Shown here piece by piece: positions 33,636-42,210 of a stretch of DNA of 46,236 nucleotides; positions within the stretch are counted from its first letter, which is position 1; the number at the start of each line of letters is the position of its first letter. The notes under the pieces are model-generated. The model saw nothing but the letters and a program-made list of their open reading frames with translations, ran no database searches and had not been told where the DNA came from. A program made the translations under genes and the position numbers. Origin of the DNA: an uncultured Hyphomicrobiales bacterium (lineage in GTDB: Bacteria; Pseudomonadota; Alphaproteobacteria; Rhizobiales; Xanthobacteraceae); assembly GCA_903878085.1 (NCBI GenBank), contig CAIRGJ010000017.1, forward strand, positions 1-46,236. The letters run 5' to 3'.

Positions 33636-34463
33636 ATGAGTTGGATGGCCGACGGGGTCGGGCGAATAATCGCCCGCTATCTGGAAAAGCCCGAACAGGG
33701 CTATGAGGAAATCGCGCCGGGCGACGCCGAGGCGTTGCGCGCGACGCTTCGGCCCGGCGACGTACTGCTGGTTGAAGGCAACAACCACATTTCCGGCGTC
33801 ATCAAATATCTCACGCAGTCGACCTGGTCGCATGCCGCGCTTTATGTCGGGCCGATCGGCGACCGCGTCAGTGCCGAAGGCGAACCGCTGGAACTGGTCG
33901 AGGCCAATATCGGGCAAGGCGTGGTGGCGGTGCCGCTGTCGAAATACGGCCGCGTGCATTCGCGCATCTGCCGGCCGATCGGACTGAACGAGGACGACCG
34001 CGCCCGCGTCTGCGCTTACGCCGCCGAACGCATCGGCTTCGACTACGATCTCAAGAACATCATCGACCTGATGCGCTATCTCATTCCGCTGCCGATTCCG
34101 CGGCGCTGGCGCCGCCGCATGATGGCGCTCGGCTCCGGCCATCCGACCCGTATCATCTGCTCGGCGCTGATCGCGCAGGCCTTCGAGAACGTGCGTTATC
34201 CGATTCTGCCGAAAGTTACCCGCATCGAGAGCGAGGCGGAGCGCCAGGACATTCTCGAAATCCGGCATTCGTCATTGTACGCGCCGCGCGACTTCGACAT
34301 CTCGCCCTATTTCGCGGTGGTGAAGCCGACCATCGTGCGCGGCTTCAACTACAAGGCCATGGCTTGGGCCGACGTACCGGCGGTCGATGCCGACCCCATC
34401 GTGTCGCTGGCGCCGGCCGACCCGGCATGTGTCGGCGAAAAGACTATGTCGCAGGCGATTTGA
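33636..34463 (+). CDS. YiiX/NlpC-P60-type permuted papain-like protein
   Basis: A 275-residue protein with the hallmarks of YiiX-like permuted papain-fold proteins: LRPGDVLLVEG, STWSHAALYVG with the likely catalytic His, ELVEANIGQGVV, and IICSALIAQAF with the likely catalytic Cys, the reverse order of classic NlpC/P60 enzymes. It may be a lipid or peptide hydrolase/acyltransferase. A GTG at 33615 would add seven residues; the ATG at 33636 (MSWMADGVGR) fits better as a family start. No signal peptide is obvious. Confidence 0.8.
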   Translation: MSWMADGVGRIIARYLEKPEQGYEEIAPGDAEALRATLRPGDVLLVEGNNHISGVIKYLTQSTWSHAALYVGPIGDRVSAEGEPLELVEANIGQGVVAVPLSKYGRVHSRICRPIGLNEDDRARVCAYAAERIGFDYDLKNIIDLMRYLIPLPIPRRWRRRMMALGSGHPTRIICSALIAQAFENVRYPILPKVTRIESEAERQDILEIRHSSLYAPRDFDISPYFAVVKPTIVRGFNYKAMAWADVPAVDADPIVSLAPADPACVGEKTMSQAI

Positions 34464-34467
34464 TTTC

Positions 34468-34566
34468 TGTCGTCCCCGCGAAAGCGGGGACCCATAGGCC
34501 GCGGCCTCTCGACAGTTCTATGGCTATGGGTCCCGGCCCTCGCAAAGGCTCGGCCGGGACGACAGC
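34468..34566. repeat. Composite palindromic intergenic repeat (family A, copy 3)
   Basis: Same layout as 31234-31338: it starts TGTCGTCCCCGCGAAAGCGGGGA, contains CTATGGGTCCCGG and ends GGCCGGGACGACAG. The inner loop differs in sequence between copies while the arms are kept, as expected of a mobile palindromic unit whose structure matters. Confidence 0.85.
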
Positions 34567-34619
34567 AGAGCGTGCTTAACGCCCTTGCCCTTTCCGCGCG
34601 CGCACCTAACTGTGTCGGC

Positions 34620-35330
34620 ATGATCGACGCCGCCGTCAAAGCGCTTGCGCAGATGTTCGCCCCGCCGCTACGCCGCGTGCTGCTCAAGTCCGTGGGACTG
34701 GCGCTGCTGCTGATCGTCATCATCGGCATCGGCCTGCAGCGCGTGCTGGCGGCGATGGCCGAGAACGGCGCGAATTGGGCCGAGCAGACCGCGGGCGTCG
34801 CGCCGCACGGTGCCTGGGCGGCGCTGGCCTGGGTGCTGTCGATCATGGCCGGGCTCGGCATCGTCACCGGCGCGCTGTTTCTGATGCCGGCGGTGACCGC
34901 CTTTGTCGGCAGCTTCTTTGTCGACGAGGTCGCCGAGGTGGTGGAACGCACGCATTATCCGGCCGAACCCGCCGGCCGTGCGCTGCCGCTGGGCCGCGCT
35001 TTGATCGAAGGCGTGAAGTTCGGCCTGCTGGCGCTTGTCGTCTATCTCTGCGCCCTGCCGTTCGTGCTGTTCGCCGGCCTCGGCTTTCTGATCTTGTTCT
35101 TCGCCAACGCCTATCTGCTCAGCCGCGAATATTTCGAACTGGCCGCGATGCGGTTTCGCCCGCCCGACGAGGCCAAGGCGATGCGCAAGGCCAATGCCGT
35201 CTATATCTTTCTCACCGGCCTGGTGATCGCGCTGTTTGTGTCGATCCCGATTTTGAATTTTGCCACGCCGGTGTTTGCCATGGCCTTCATGGTGCATATC
35301 CATAAGCGGATGTCAGGCAGCGCCATCTAG
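34620..35330 (+). CDS. EI24/CysZ-like integral membrane protein
   Basis: A 236-residue protein with about four to five membrane segments: VGLALLLIVIIGIGLQ near 25-40, LAWVLSIMAGLGIVTGALFLMP, FGLLALVVYLCALPFVLFAGLGFLIL read in parts, and IFLTGLVIALFVSIPILNF. The segment FFANAYLLSREYFELAAMR is the recognisable mark of the EI24 (CysZ) family; E. coli CysZ is a sulfate transporter. Its neighbours are unrelated to sulfur, so the substrate is unproven. Confidence 0.82.
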   Translation: MIDAAVKALAQMFAPPLRRVLLKSVGLALLLIVIIGIGLQRVLAAMAENGANWAEQTAGVAPHGAWAALAWVLSIMAGLGIVTGALFLMPAVTAFVGSFFVDEVAEVVERTHYPAEPAGRALPLGRALIEGVKFGLLALVVYLCALPFVLFAGLGFLILFFANAYLLSREYFELAAMRFRPPDEAKAMRKANAVYIFLTGLVIALFVSIPILNFATPVFAMAFMVHIHKRMSGSAI

Positions 35331-35336
35331 CCGCGC

Positions 35337-36755
35337 TCAGATTTTTCGTTGCGCCGCGTTCCAGTGTTTTTCCAGATTGGCGATCAGCGCCGGGCTGAAG
35401 TGGCAATAGGCCTGCTCGCGGCAATAGACCGCCATGTAGCGGCGGAACAGGTCGAGCGGCTCTTCGCCGACGCGGAAGGCGCGGCGGTTGCTGGCGGCAC
35501 TGACCACGCCGGAGCCGGTGAAGTCCTCGACCACGCGCGCCAGCGTCGTGTCCATCTCGCCGGGCGGCACCACCTCGTCGCAGATCATGCGGCCTTCGGC
35601 TGAATCGCAGTCGATGCGGCGGCCCATCAGGATGGCCTGGCGCGCGATGCGGGCGCCGACAAAGCGCGGCAGCCGCAAGTTCGCGGCGCCGGGGATGATG
35701 CCTTCCTTGCGTGCCGGCAGCGTCAGATAGGCGTCGCTACCGGCGACGACGTAGTCCATCGCTAGTAGATACTGGCAGCCGCCGCCGATGGCGAAGACAT
35801 CGACGCCCGCGACCCAGGGCTTCTCAAGCGTGCCGCCCTGCATCTCGTCGGGGCCGCGCGGGCCGAAGGCCAGACCGCGCAGCATCTTGTTGACGATGCC
35901 CATGTCGCGCCGGATGTACCAAAGAAACGGAATCTTGCCGCGATAGAGATGGGTCAGGTTGATGCCGGCGGAAAATATCTTGCGGTCTTTATATTTCGGA
36001 TGATCGACCACGCCGCCGCGCAGGATGCAGATCTCGCTCATCGCATCGAAAATGGCGATGTCGGCGGCGGTTTCGGTATCGTCCAGCGTGTCCTCGTCCT
36101 CCGCGTTGAGAAAGCGCGGATTGCAGACGGTCACCACCGCGGCCTTGTCCTGCCGTTCGACGCGGGCCGGACCGAAATCGATGACACCATTGAGCGCGAA
36201 TTCGCGCATGCGCTCGATCGATTCCATTTTCGGCCGCAGCATGGCGTGACACAGGTGCATGCCGGTCTCGGCATTGGCCAGGACGTGCGACAGAAAAATG
36301 CCCTGGTCGACTTCGATGCCGTCTTTTTCCGACTGCAGCAATTCGCTTTCGGCATCGACCTGCTTGCGCGTCGGCGTCAGGCCCGGCACCAGCTTCGCCG
36401 CGAAGTAGGTGATGTCGTCGACGCGCGTGAACTCGTTGAGATTTTTCGTCAGCTTGCGATAGACGGTCTCGGCGTGACGGCTGAGAAAATTCTCGCGCGC
36501 TTCGCGGCAGTGCAGATGAATGAGATCGGCCGCCAGTTGCTGCTCGTGGTTGCGCGCTTTCTTCGTCGGCAGCTTGGCAAGCAGCGCCGTGCCCTCGCGC
36601 CAGAACTTCGTCCCCGCCGCAACGTCGCGCTTAAAATTGCCGGTGGCGCGAAAACCGGCCTTCTCCCAGGCCGCGGCGGCCTTCACCGGAAGCCCAGCTT
36701 GACCGAAATAAATTTTGGGATCGCTGTAATCGCGACCCTGGCCCGAGCCTTCCAT
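35337..36755 (-). CDS. DpgC-like crotonase-fold protein ((3,5-dihydroxyphenyl)acetyl-CoA 1,2-dioxygenase family)
   Basis: A 472-residue crotonase-superfamily protein, far longer than a plain enoyl-CoA hydratase (about 260). Its layout follows DpgC, the cofactor-free dioxygenase that turns 3,5-dihydroxyphenylacetyl-CoA into 3,5-dihydroxyphenylglyoxylate: a helical N-terminal half (LVPGLTPTRKQVDAE, IEVDQGIFLSHVLA), then RVERQDKAAVVTV, NAEDEDTLDDTETAADIAIFD, FSAGINLTHLYRG (first oxyanion-hole segment), KPWVAGVDVFAIGGGCQYLL (second), and EGIIPGAANLRLPRFVGAR. The ATG at 36755 has GGGGAG about 10 bases upstream. No DpgA, B or D is nearby. It lies 24 bp after nth on the same strand. Confidence 0.8.
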   Translation of the reverse strand: MEGSGQGRDYSDPKIYFGQAGLPVKAAAAWEKAGFRATGNFKRDVAAGTKFWREGTALLAKLPTKKARNHEQQLAADLIHLHCREARENFLSRHAETVYRKLTKNLNEFTRVDDITYFAAKLVPGLTPTRKQVDAESELLQSEKDGIEVDQGIFLSHVLANAETGMHLCHAMLRPKMESIERMREFALNGVIDFGPARVERQDKAAVVTVCNPRFLNAEDEDTLDDTETAADIAIFDAMSEICILRGGVVDHPKYKDRKIFSAGINLTHLYRGKIPFLWYIRRDMGIVNKMLRGLAFGPRGPDEMQGGTLEKPWVAGVDVFAIGGGCQYLLAMDYVVAGSDAYLTLPARKEGIIPGAANLRLPRFVGARIARQAILMGRRIDCDSAEGRMICDEVVPPGEMDTTLARVVEDFTGSGVVSAASNRRAFRVGEEPLDLFRRYMAVYCREQAYCHFSPALIANLEKHWNAAQRKI

Positions 36756-36778
36756 GCGCCGCACTCCCCGAACGCTTT

Positions 36779-37570
36779 TTATAAGACCGTTTTACCCGGC
36801 CATTGGCATAGGTCCGCGATGATACACCGCTCGCACAGCGGTTTGCGAGCCACGCAGGTGTAGCGGCCGTGCAGGATCAGCCAGTGGTGGGCGTTGCGGC
36901 GGTATGGGCCGGGCACAACCTTTTCCAGCTTTTGCTCGACCTCGAGCGGGTTCTTGCCGGTCGCCATGCCGGTGCGATTGCCGATGCGGAAAATATGGGT
37001 GTCGACCGCGAAGGTCTCCTCGCCGAACGCGCAATTCAACACGACATTGGCGGTCTTGCGGCCGACACCGGGCAATGCCTCGAGCGCCTCGCGCGAGCGC
37101 GGCACCTGCCCGCCGTGTTGGGCGACCAGGATGTGCGACAACGCCACGACGTTCTTGGCCTTGTTGCGGAACAGACCGATGGTCTTGATCAGGTCGCGGA
37201 CGCGGTCCTCGCCGAGCGCCGCCATTTTCTCCGGCGTGTCGGCGAGCGCAAACAGCGCCGGCGTCGCCTTGTTGACGCCGGCGTCGGTGGCCTGCGCCGA
37301 GAGCACCACCGCCACCAGCAGCGTGAACGGATTGACGTATTTGAGTTCGGTCTTCGGCTCGGGATTGGCCGCGCGGAAGCGGCGGAACGCTTCTTCAATC
37401 TGCGCCAGCGTCATCTGCGGCAGCGCGCCGGAAGCCGCTTTCACGTCGGCCTTGGCGCGTTTCGGCGCGGGTTTCACTGTCGCCGCCTTACCTTGGCGGG
37501 CTTTCGCTAACGGCTTTTTGACCGAAGGCTTTTTGATAACAGGCTTGCGGACCATTTTTTTCGCCATCAT
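36779..37570 (-). CDS. nth: Endonuclease III
   Basis: A base-excision repair DNA glycosylase/AP lyase for oxidised pyrimidines. The 263-residue reading has a Lys/Pro/Ala-rich, basic N-terminal extension of about 50 residues, then the helix-hairpin-helix region LPGVGRKTANVVLNCAFG (with the catalytic Lys), VDTHIFRIGNRTG (catalytic Asp) and the 4Fe-4S ligands C-x6-C-x2-C-x5-C near the C-terminus (CVARKPLCERCIIADLC). The start is unsure: two adjacent ATG codons (37570, 37567) have no ribosome binding site, and the conserved domain starts later, near MTLAQIEEAFRRF. Confidence 0.94.
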   Translation of the reverse strand: MMAKKMVRKPVIKKPSVKKPLAKARQGKAATVKPAPKRAKADVKAASGALPQMTLAQIEEAFRRFRAANPEPKTELKYVNPFTLLVAVVLSAQATDAGVNKATPALFALADTPEKMAALGEDRVRDLIKTIGLFRNKAKNVVALSHILVAQHGGQVPRSREALEALPGVGRKTANVVLNCAFGEETFAVDTHIFRIGNRTGMATGKNPLEVEQKLEKVVPGPYRRNAHHWLILHGRYTCVARKPLCERCIIADLCQWPGKTVL

Positions 37571-37575
37571 TTCGG

Positions 37576-37581
37576 TATAAT
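37576..37581 (+). promoter_or_regulatory. Perfect -10 TATAAT between the divergent nth and DUF2244 genes
   Basis: TATAAT at 37576-37581 is a perfect plus-strand -10 hexamer with no clear -35. Its expected start point, about 37588, coincides with the ATG at 37589, pointing to a leaderless DUF2244 transcript. The complement (ATTATA) is also -10-like for the minus strand, close to the nth start. Confidence 0.5.
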
Positions 37582-37588
37582 GAGCCCT

Positions 37589-38101
37589 ATGTCGTCCGAC
37601 AATGTTGACGAACTCGAACCCACGATCTTTTCCGCGGTGATCACGCCGCACCGCTCGCTTGGCCGCACCGGCTTTGTGCTGCTGATGGCTGCGTTCGGCG
37701 GCATCAGTTTCATCGCCGGCATGCTGTTTCTGATCGATGGCGCCTGGCCGGTGTTCGGGTTTTTCGGCCTCGATGTAGCGCTGCTGTACTGGGCGTTCCG
37801 GCTGAACTACCGCCACGCCGACGCCTATGAGGAAGTCAAAGTCACGCCGTCTGCGCTGACCGTGCGCAAGGTCAGCCATCGCGGGCAGCAACGCGAATGG
37901 GTGCTCAATCCGCTCTGGGTCAGGCTCGACAAAGTCAGCCACGAGGAATTCGGCATCGAGCGCCTGCTGCTGGTGTCGCGCGGCAAGCATCTGGTGATCG
38001 CGAATTTCTTGAGCCCCGGCGAGAAGGCGAGCTTCGCGCAGGAACTCGGAGCGGCGCTGAACGAGGCCAAGCGTGGCGTGACGCGGACGGTGTTGGAATA
38101 G
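37589..38101 (+). CDS. DUF2244 family membrane protein
   Basis: A 170-residue protein of unknown function. It opens with a short polar region, EPTIFSAVITPHRSLG, then two membrane segments (FVLLMAAFGGISFIAGMLFLI and VFGFFGLDVALLYWAFRL, read in parts) and a cytoplasmic part with EEVKVTPSALTVRKV, EWVLNPLWVRL and SPGEKASFAQELGAAL. These are the marks of DUF2244. The ATG at 37589 is preferred because a TATAAT lies 8 bases before it and no ribosome binding site exists; an in-frame ATG at 37580 overlaps that hexamer. Confidence 0.83.
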   Translation: MSSDNVDELEPTIFSAVITPHRSLGRTGFVLLMAAFGGISFIAGMLFLIDGAWPVFGFFGLDVALLYWAFRLNYRHADAYEEVKVTPSALTVRKVSHRGQQREWVLNPLWVRLDKVSHEEFGIERLLLVSRGKHLVIANFLSPGEKASFAQELGAALNEAKRGVTRTVLE

Positions 38102-38148
38102 CCAGAAATCGGGTGGCTTGCCGCCCGGCGCCGCCTTAGATAGCCGGG

Positions 38149-39051
38149 ATGACAATGACCCCTGCCAAACAGTCTTTGACAGATCGCTTCCCCGGCGTTG
38201 CGCCGCTCTCAACGGCGGCAGCCGATTATGACATCGTACGCCGCGCCATCGCCCATATCCGCGGCCATTGGCGCGCCCAGCCCGAGGTAGAGACCGTCGC
38301 CGAAGCGGCCGGCGTCTCCGCTACCGATCTGCACCATCTGTTCCGCCGCTGGTGCGGCCTGACGCCGAAAGCCTTCCTGCAAGCGCTGACGCTGAGCCAC
38401 GCCCGCGACCTGCTGCGCGCCTCGGCCAGCGTGCTGGAAACCTCCTACGAGGTCGGCCTGTCCGGCCCAGGGCGCTTGCACGATCTGTTCGTCACCCACG
38501 AGGCGATGTCGCCCGGCGAATGGAAAGCCGGTGGCGAAGGATTGACCGTCACCTACGGTTTCCACCCCTGCCCGTTCGGCATGGCGCTGGTGATGATCAC
38601 GCCGCGCGGCCTCGCAGGCCTCGCGCTGGCCGATGCCGGCAAGGAGCGCGCGGCGCTCACCGACATGCGCCGGCGCTGGCCGAAGGCGAAATACGTCGAG
38701 GACTTCGCCGCCACCGCCGCGACCGCGCGCCGCATTTTCGACCAGGCGCTGTGGCGCCCGGAGCAGCCCTTGCGCGTGGTGCTGATCGGCACCGATTTCG
38801 AAGTCCGCGTCTGGGAGAAGCTGCTCACCATCCCGATGGGGCGGCTGACGACCTATTCCGATCTCGCGGCACGCGCCGGCGCGCCGAAGGCCGCGCGTGC
38901 CGTCGGCGCCGCCATCGGCAAGAACCCGATCTGCTTCGTGGTGCCGTGTCACCGGGTGATCGGCAAGAACGGCGATCTCACCGGCTATCACTGGGGCATC
39001 ACGCGTAAGCGCGCGATGCTCGGTTGGGAAGCCGGCGTGGCGGCGGGTTAA
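38149..39051 (+). CDS. AraC-type HTH / O6-alkylguanine-DNA methyltransferase fusion (Ada-like)
   Basis: A 300-residue two-domain protein for alkylation repair. Residues 25-120 form an AraC-type helix-turn-helix domain (VAEAAGVSATDLHHLFRRWCGLTPKAFLQ, read in parts). Residues 130-300 form the methyltransferase with active-site PCHRV (Cys267), TIPMGRLTTYSDLA and RAVGAAIGKNP. The N-terminal zinc Cys4 phosphotriester domain of E. coli Ada is missing, so methylphosphotriester sensing as in Ada cannot operate; control, if any, must differ. Confidence 0.92.
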   Translation: MTMTPAKQSLTDRFPGVAPLSTAAADYDIVRRAIAHIRGHWRAQPEVETVAEAAGVSATDLHHLFRRWCGLTPKAFLQALTLSHARDLLRASASVLETSYEVGLSGPGRLHDLFVTHEAMSPGEWKAGGEGLTVTYGFHPCPFGMALVMITPRGLAGLALADAGKERAALTDMRRRWPKAKYVEDFAATAATARRIFDQALWRPEQPLRVVLIGTDFEVRVWEKLLTIPMGRLTTYSDLAARAGAPKAARAVGAAIGKNPICFVVPCHRVIGKNGDLTGYHWGITRKRAMLGWEAGVAAG

Positions 39052-39063
39052 CGCTACGCCGCC

Positions 39064-39188
39064 GTGTCCCGGGCGCAGCGCAGCGTCACTTGACGGTGCG
39101 CTGCAGAACCGGGACCGTTACAAATTCGGAAATCGGTACGGCCCCGGATCAGCGTCGCACCGCTTCGCGCTGCGCCGCGTCCGGGGAA
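39064..39188. repeat. Palindromic intergenic repeat (family C)
   Basis: Contains GTGTCCCGGGCGCAGCGCAGCG, the near-complement GGTGCGCTGCAGAACCGGGACC, then CGGCCCCGGATCAGCG and GCGCTGCGCCGCGTCCGGGG. Each pair of segments can form a long GC-rich stem, giving two adjacent hairpins between the convergent Ada-like gene and gpmA. Confidence 0.7.
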
Positions 39189-39197
39189 CGAGGCGGC

Positions 39198-39818
39198 CTA
39201 CGCCGCCAGATCGATCTTCGACTTCACCGTCGAATCGGCGTCAAGCCGGTAGATAATCGGCACGCCCGTGCCGATCTCGCGCTGCAGGATTTGCTCGGGC
39301 GACAGCTTTTCCAGCACCATCACCAGCGCGCGCAGCGAGTTGCCGTGCGCGACGACCAGAACGCGCTCGCCGCGCAGCACGCGCGGCAAAATCTCCGTGA
39401 CGTAATAGGGCAGTGTGCGCGCCAGCGTGTCCTTGAGGCTCTCGCCGCCCGGCGGCGCGATGTCATAGGAGCGGCGCCAGATGTGTACCTGCTCTTCGCC
39501 CCATTTCTTGCGGGCATCGTCTTTGTTCAGGCCGGACAGATCGCCGTAGTCGCGCTCGTTGAGCGCCTGGTCCTTGATGATCGGAATTTGCTGGCCCATT
39601 TCCTCAAGCATCAGGTCGAGCGTGCGCTGCGCGCGCTTGAGCGCCGAGGTATAGGCAACGTCGAATTTAAGCCCCTGGCCCTTCAGCTTGCGGCCGGCCT
39701 CGCGCGCCTCGGCGACGCCTTTTTCCGTGAGATCGACGTCGCGCCAGCCGGTGAACAGGTTCTTGAGATTCCATTCGCTCTGGCCGTGGCGCACGAGCAC
39801 GAGAAGACGGTCGTTCAT
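39198..39818 (-). CDS. gpmA: 2,3-bisphosphoglycerate-dependent phosphoglycerate mutase
   Basis: Interconverts 3- and 2-phosphoglycerate in glycolysis through a phospho-histidine. The 206-residue protein starts [17 protein letters not shown], with the catalytic His11 in RHG, and has [33 protein letters not shown] and [12 protein letters not shown] with the second catalytic His. AGGAG lies about 10 bases upstream. The ATG overlaps the stop of the preceding membrane-protein gene (ATGA). It follows dapB and that gene in one run. Confidence 0.95.
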   Translation of the reverse strand: MNDRLLVLVRHGQSEWNLKNLFTGWRDVDLTEKGVAEAREAGRKLKGQGLKFDVAYTSALKRAQRTLDLMLEEMGQQIPIIKDQALNERDYGDLSGLNKDDARKKWGEEQVHIWRRSYDIAPPGGESLKDTLARTLPYYVTEILPRVLRGERVLVVAHGNSLRALVMVLEKLSPEQILQREIGTGVPIIYRLDADSTVKSKIDLAA

Positions 39819-40270
39819 TCTTTGGCGACTCCTGTCGTTGACGCGTTTCGCTGTATTTTGCGCGCGATCCGCGCCGCAAAGATGAAGCAAATTGCCATTA
39901 TCACCAGCAACCCGGTGGACAACAGCAACCCCAGGATTTCATCGTTTGGCACCAGACGCTCGACGAAATATGAGCCCACCATTGCGATGAAGCCGATCAG
40001 CGTCAAGCCGATGACGGCCTTGCCTTGCGGGCCGCTCAGATCGGCTTTGACGGGTTCAACCTTCAGTCTGCCGGCTTTGCGCCAGATAAGGCCGGCGATG
40101 ATGAATAACACCAAAGCGATGCCGACAAACATCAACGGCACCCAGGCCTCGATCACGCCTTCTTTCGGCAGCGTGGTGGCGTATTGATAAGCGATGACCA
40201 GCACGGCGATGCCGGCGCCGAGCAGCGCGTAGGATCTAGCCTTCAACCTCGCGACTTGTTCCGGTGTCAC
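39815..40270 (-). CDS. Four-helix integral membrane protein of unknown function
   Basis: A 151-residue protein with four hydrophobic segments: [40 protein letters not shown] (read in parts), [19 protein letters not shown] and [22 protein letters not shown] (read in parts). The start is the GTG at 40268-40270, preceded by GGGGGC. It lies between dapB (12 bp gap) and gpmA (4-base overlap), so it is co-transcribed with them. I do not recognise a named family. Confidence 0.75.
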   Translation of the reverse strand: MTPEQVARLKARSYALLGAGIAVLVIAYQYATTLPKEGVIEAWVPLMFVGIALVLFIIAGLIWRKAGRLKVEPVKADLSGPQGKAVIGLTLIGFIAMVGSYFVERLVPNDEILGLLLSTGLLVIMAICFIFAARIARKIQRNASTTGVAKE

Positions 40271-40282
40271 GTTGCCCCCAGG

Positions 40283-41098
40283 TTAAAAATCGGCAAGCCC
40301 CAGCACGTCCATCATCGAATACAACCCCGGCTTCTGGTGGCGCGCCCACAGCGCCGCGTGCAGCGCGCCGCGCGCGAAGATCATGCGGTCCTCGGCCTTG
40401 TGCACCAGTTCGATGCGCTCGGCGGGGCCCGCGAAAATCACGCTGTGCTCGCCGACCACGCTGCCGCCGCGCAAGGTGGCAAAGCCGATATCGCCGGGCC
40501 GACGCGCGCCGGTGTGGCCTTCGCGCGTCGCCACCGAACACTTGTTGAAATCGATGCCGCGGCCTGCCGCCGCCGCGCGGCCGAGCAGCAGCGCGGTGCC
40601 GGACGGCGCATCGACCTTCTGATTGTGATGCATCTCGAGGATTTCGATATCGAACGACGCATCGAGTGTCTTGGCAACGCGCTTGGTCAGCGCCGCCAGC
40701 AGATTGACGCCGAGGCTCATATTGCCGGACTTGACGATCGTCGCGGTCTTGGCGGCGTCCTCGATTGCGGCCTCGTCGTCCGGGTTAAGCCCGGTGGTGC
40801 CGATGATGTGGACCTTGCCGGCCTTGGCGGCCAGCGCCGCAAACGACGTCGTCGCCACCGGAATGGTGAAGTCGATGATGCCGTCGGCCTGCTCCATCAA
40901 CGCGGCGGCGTCGCCGGTCAGCTTGATGTTGTTTTCGCCCAGCCCCGCCAGCGTGCCGGCGTCCCAGCCGATCAGCGGCGAGCGCGCGTCTTCCAGCGCA
41001 CCCGCGAGCGTCAAATCCTTGCTGTCGGCGATCGCCTTGACCAGCGTGCGGCCCATCCGCCCGCCGGCACCGGCGACCACGAGCCGCATCTTGGCCAT
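40283..41098 (-). CDS. dapB: 4-hydroxy-tetrahydrodipicolinate reductase
   Basis: Second committed enzyme of the diaminopimelate/lysine pathway, feeding peptidoglycan synthesis. The 271-residue protein shows the nucleotide-binding [13 protein letters not shown] near residues 8-20, [25 protein letters not shown], the signature [18 protein letters not shown] and the ending [16 protein letters not shown] precedes the ATG by about 10 bases. Confidence 0.96.
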   Translation of the reverse strand: MAKMRLVVAGAGGRMGRTLVKAIADSKDLTLAGALEDARSPLIGWDAGTLAGLGENNIKLTGDAAALMEQADGIIDFTIPVATTSFAALAAKAGKVHIIGTTGLNPDDEAAIEDAAKTATIVKSGNMSLGVNLLAALTKRVAKTLDASFDIEILEMHHNQKVDAPSGTALLLGRAAAAGRGIDFNKCSVATREGHTGARRPGDIGFATLRGGSVVGEHSVIFAGPAERIELVHKAEDRMIFARGALHAALWARHQKPGLYSMMDVLGLADF

Positions 41099-41167
41099 GG
41101 CTTAAACTCCTAAGAACGTGCGGTGAGGTATAGCGGGCGGAGCCGGCGCCGTCACCTAGCCCAGCGT

Positions 41168-41470
41168 TTACGGCTGCGGGCCGTCATAGCCTTCGAGCAC
41201 GGCAATTTCGCCAATTCCCTTGCCCATGCGCAGCGCCTTGGCGGCCTGGTATTCCGGTGAGCGATAGCAGGTCAGCGCCGCCTCGTAGCTCGGAAATTCT
41301 ATCACCACCACGCGCGAACGCAGCTTGCCTTCGACCGCCTCGGATTGGCCGCCGCGGATCAGAAATTTTGCACCGAATTTGCGGAACGGCTCGGCGTTCG
41401 CCGCGACATAGGCCTTGTAGCCATCCATGTCGGTCACATCGATGTTCGCGACCCAATAACCCTTGGCCAT
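41168..41470 (-). CDS. DUF1330 family protein
   Basis: A 100-residue alpha-beta barrel (dimeric ferredoxin-like) protein of unknown function. It starts MAKGYWVANIDVTDMDGYKAY and contains PFRKFGAKFLIRGGQSEAVEG and RVVVIEFPSYEAALTCYRSPEYQ, the conserved DUF1330 core. It lies between pyrF and dapB in one orientation and is likely part of the same run. Confidence 0.88.
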   Translation of the reverse strand: MAKGYWVANIDVTDMDGYKAYVAANAEPFRKFGAKFLIRGGQSEAVEGKLRSRVVVIEFPSYEAALTCYRSPEYQAAKALRMGKGIGEIAVLEGYDGPQP

Positions 41471-41487
41471 TATTCTCGTCCCCTATT

Positions 41488-42186
41488 TTAACGACGCGAT
41501 GCAATCTCGTCGACGATCGCGTCCGCCGCTGCCTTCGGATCGGCGGCCTCCGCGATCGGCCGCCCGACCACCAGATAGTCGGCGCCGGCGGCGATGGCCT
41601 TGGCCGGCGTCATGATGCGCTTCTGGTCGCCGGTGGCGCTGCCGGCCGGCCGGATGCCCGGCGTTACCAATGTCATGCCGGGGCCGACGATGCTGCGCAG
41701 ATTGGCAACTTCCTCCGGCGAACACACCAGCCCGTCGATGCCGGTGTCGCGCGCCTGACTTGCGCGCGCGGCCGCCAGTTCGCTGACGCTCATATCGTAG
41801 CCGGCGGCGGCGAGATCGGCGTCGTCATAGGAGGTGAGCACCGTCACCGCCAGAATGCGCAGTCTGGAGCCGCGCTTGCCCTCCACCGCCGCCTTCATGG
41901 TCTGCGGATAGGCATGTACCGTCAGGAAAGTCGCGCCCATTTGCGCAACGCTCTCGACGCCTTTGGTCACGGTATTTCCGATGTCGTGCAATTTGAGATC
42001 GAGGAACACCTGCTTGCCGGCCGCAATCAGCCCGGCCGCGAACGGCAGTCCGCCGGCAAAGCCGAGCTGATAACCGATCTTGTAAAACCACACCGAGTCG
42101 CCCAGCCGCGACACCATGGCCTCGGCAGCCGCGACCGTCGGCAGGTCGAGTGCGACGATCAGGCGTTCACGCGCATCCAAAGTCAC
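41488..42186 (-). CDS. pyrF: Orotidine 5'-phosphate decarboxylase
   Basis: Last step of UMP synthesis. The 232-residue TIM-barrel protein has the catalytic [10 protein letters not shown] motif with Asp63, Lys65 and Asp68, plus [15 protein letters not shown] and DYLVVGRPI. The GTG at 42184-42186 is preceded by AGGAG at 9 bases. The gene sits in a compact minus-strand run with the DUF1330 and FMN reductase genes. Confidence 0.95.
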   Translation of the reverse strand: MTLDARERLIVALDLPTVAAAEAMVSRLGDSVWFYKIGYQLGFAGGLPFAAGLIAAGKQVFLDLKLHDIGNTVTKGVESVAQMGATFLTVHAYPQTMKAAVEGKRGSRLRILAVTVLTSYDDADLAAAGYDMSVSELAAARASQARDTGIDGLVCSPEEVANLRSIVGPGMTLVTPGIRPAGSATGDQKRIMTPAKAIAAGADYLVVGRPIAEAADPKAAADAIVDEIASRR

Positions 42187-42210
42187 GAAGCATTCTCCTA
42201 ATATTTTTTG

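Noticed and set aside
37571-38212. Extended nth reading on the minus strand through the DUF2244 gene
   Set aside because: The extra residues are the complement of the DUF2244 gene and unlike any Nth; the real protein starts at or after 37570.
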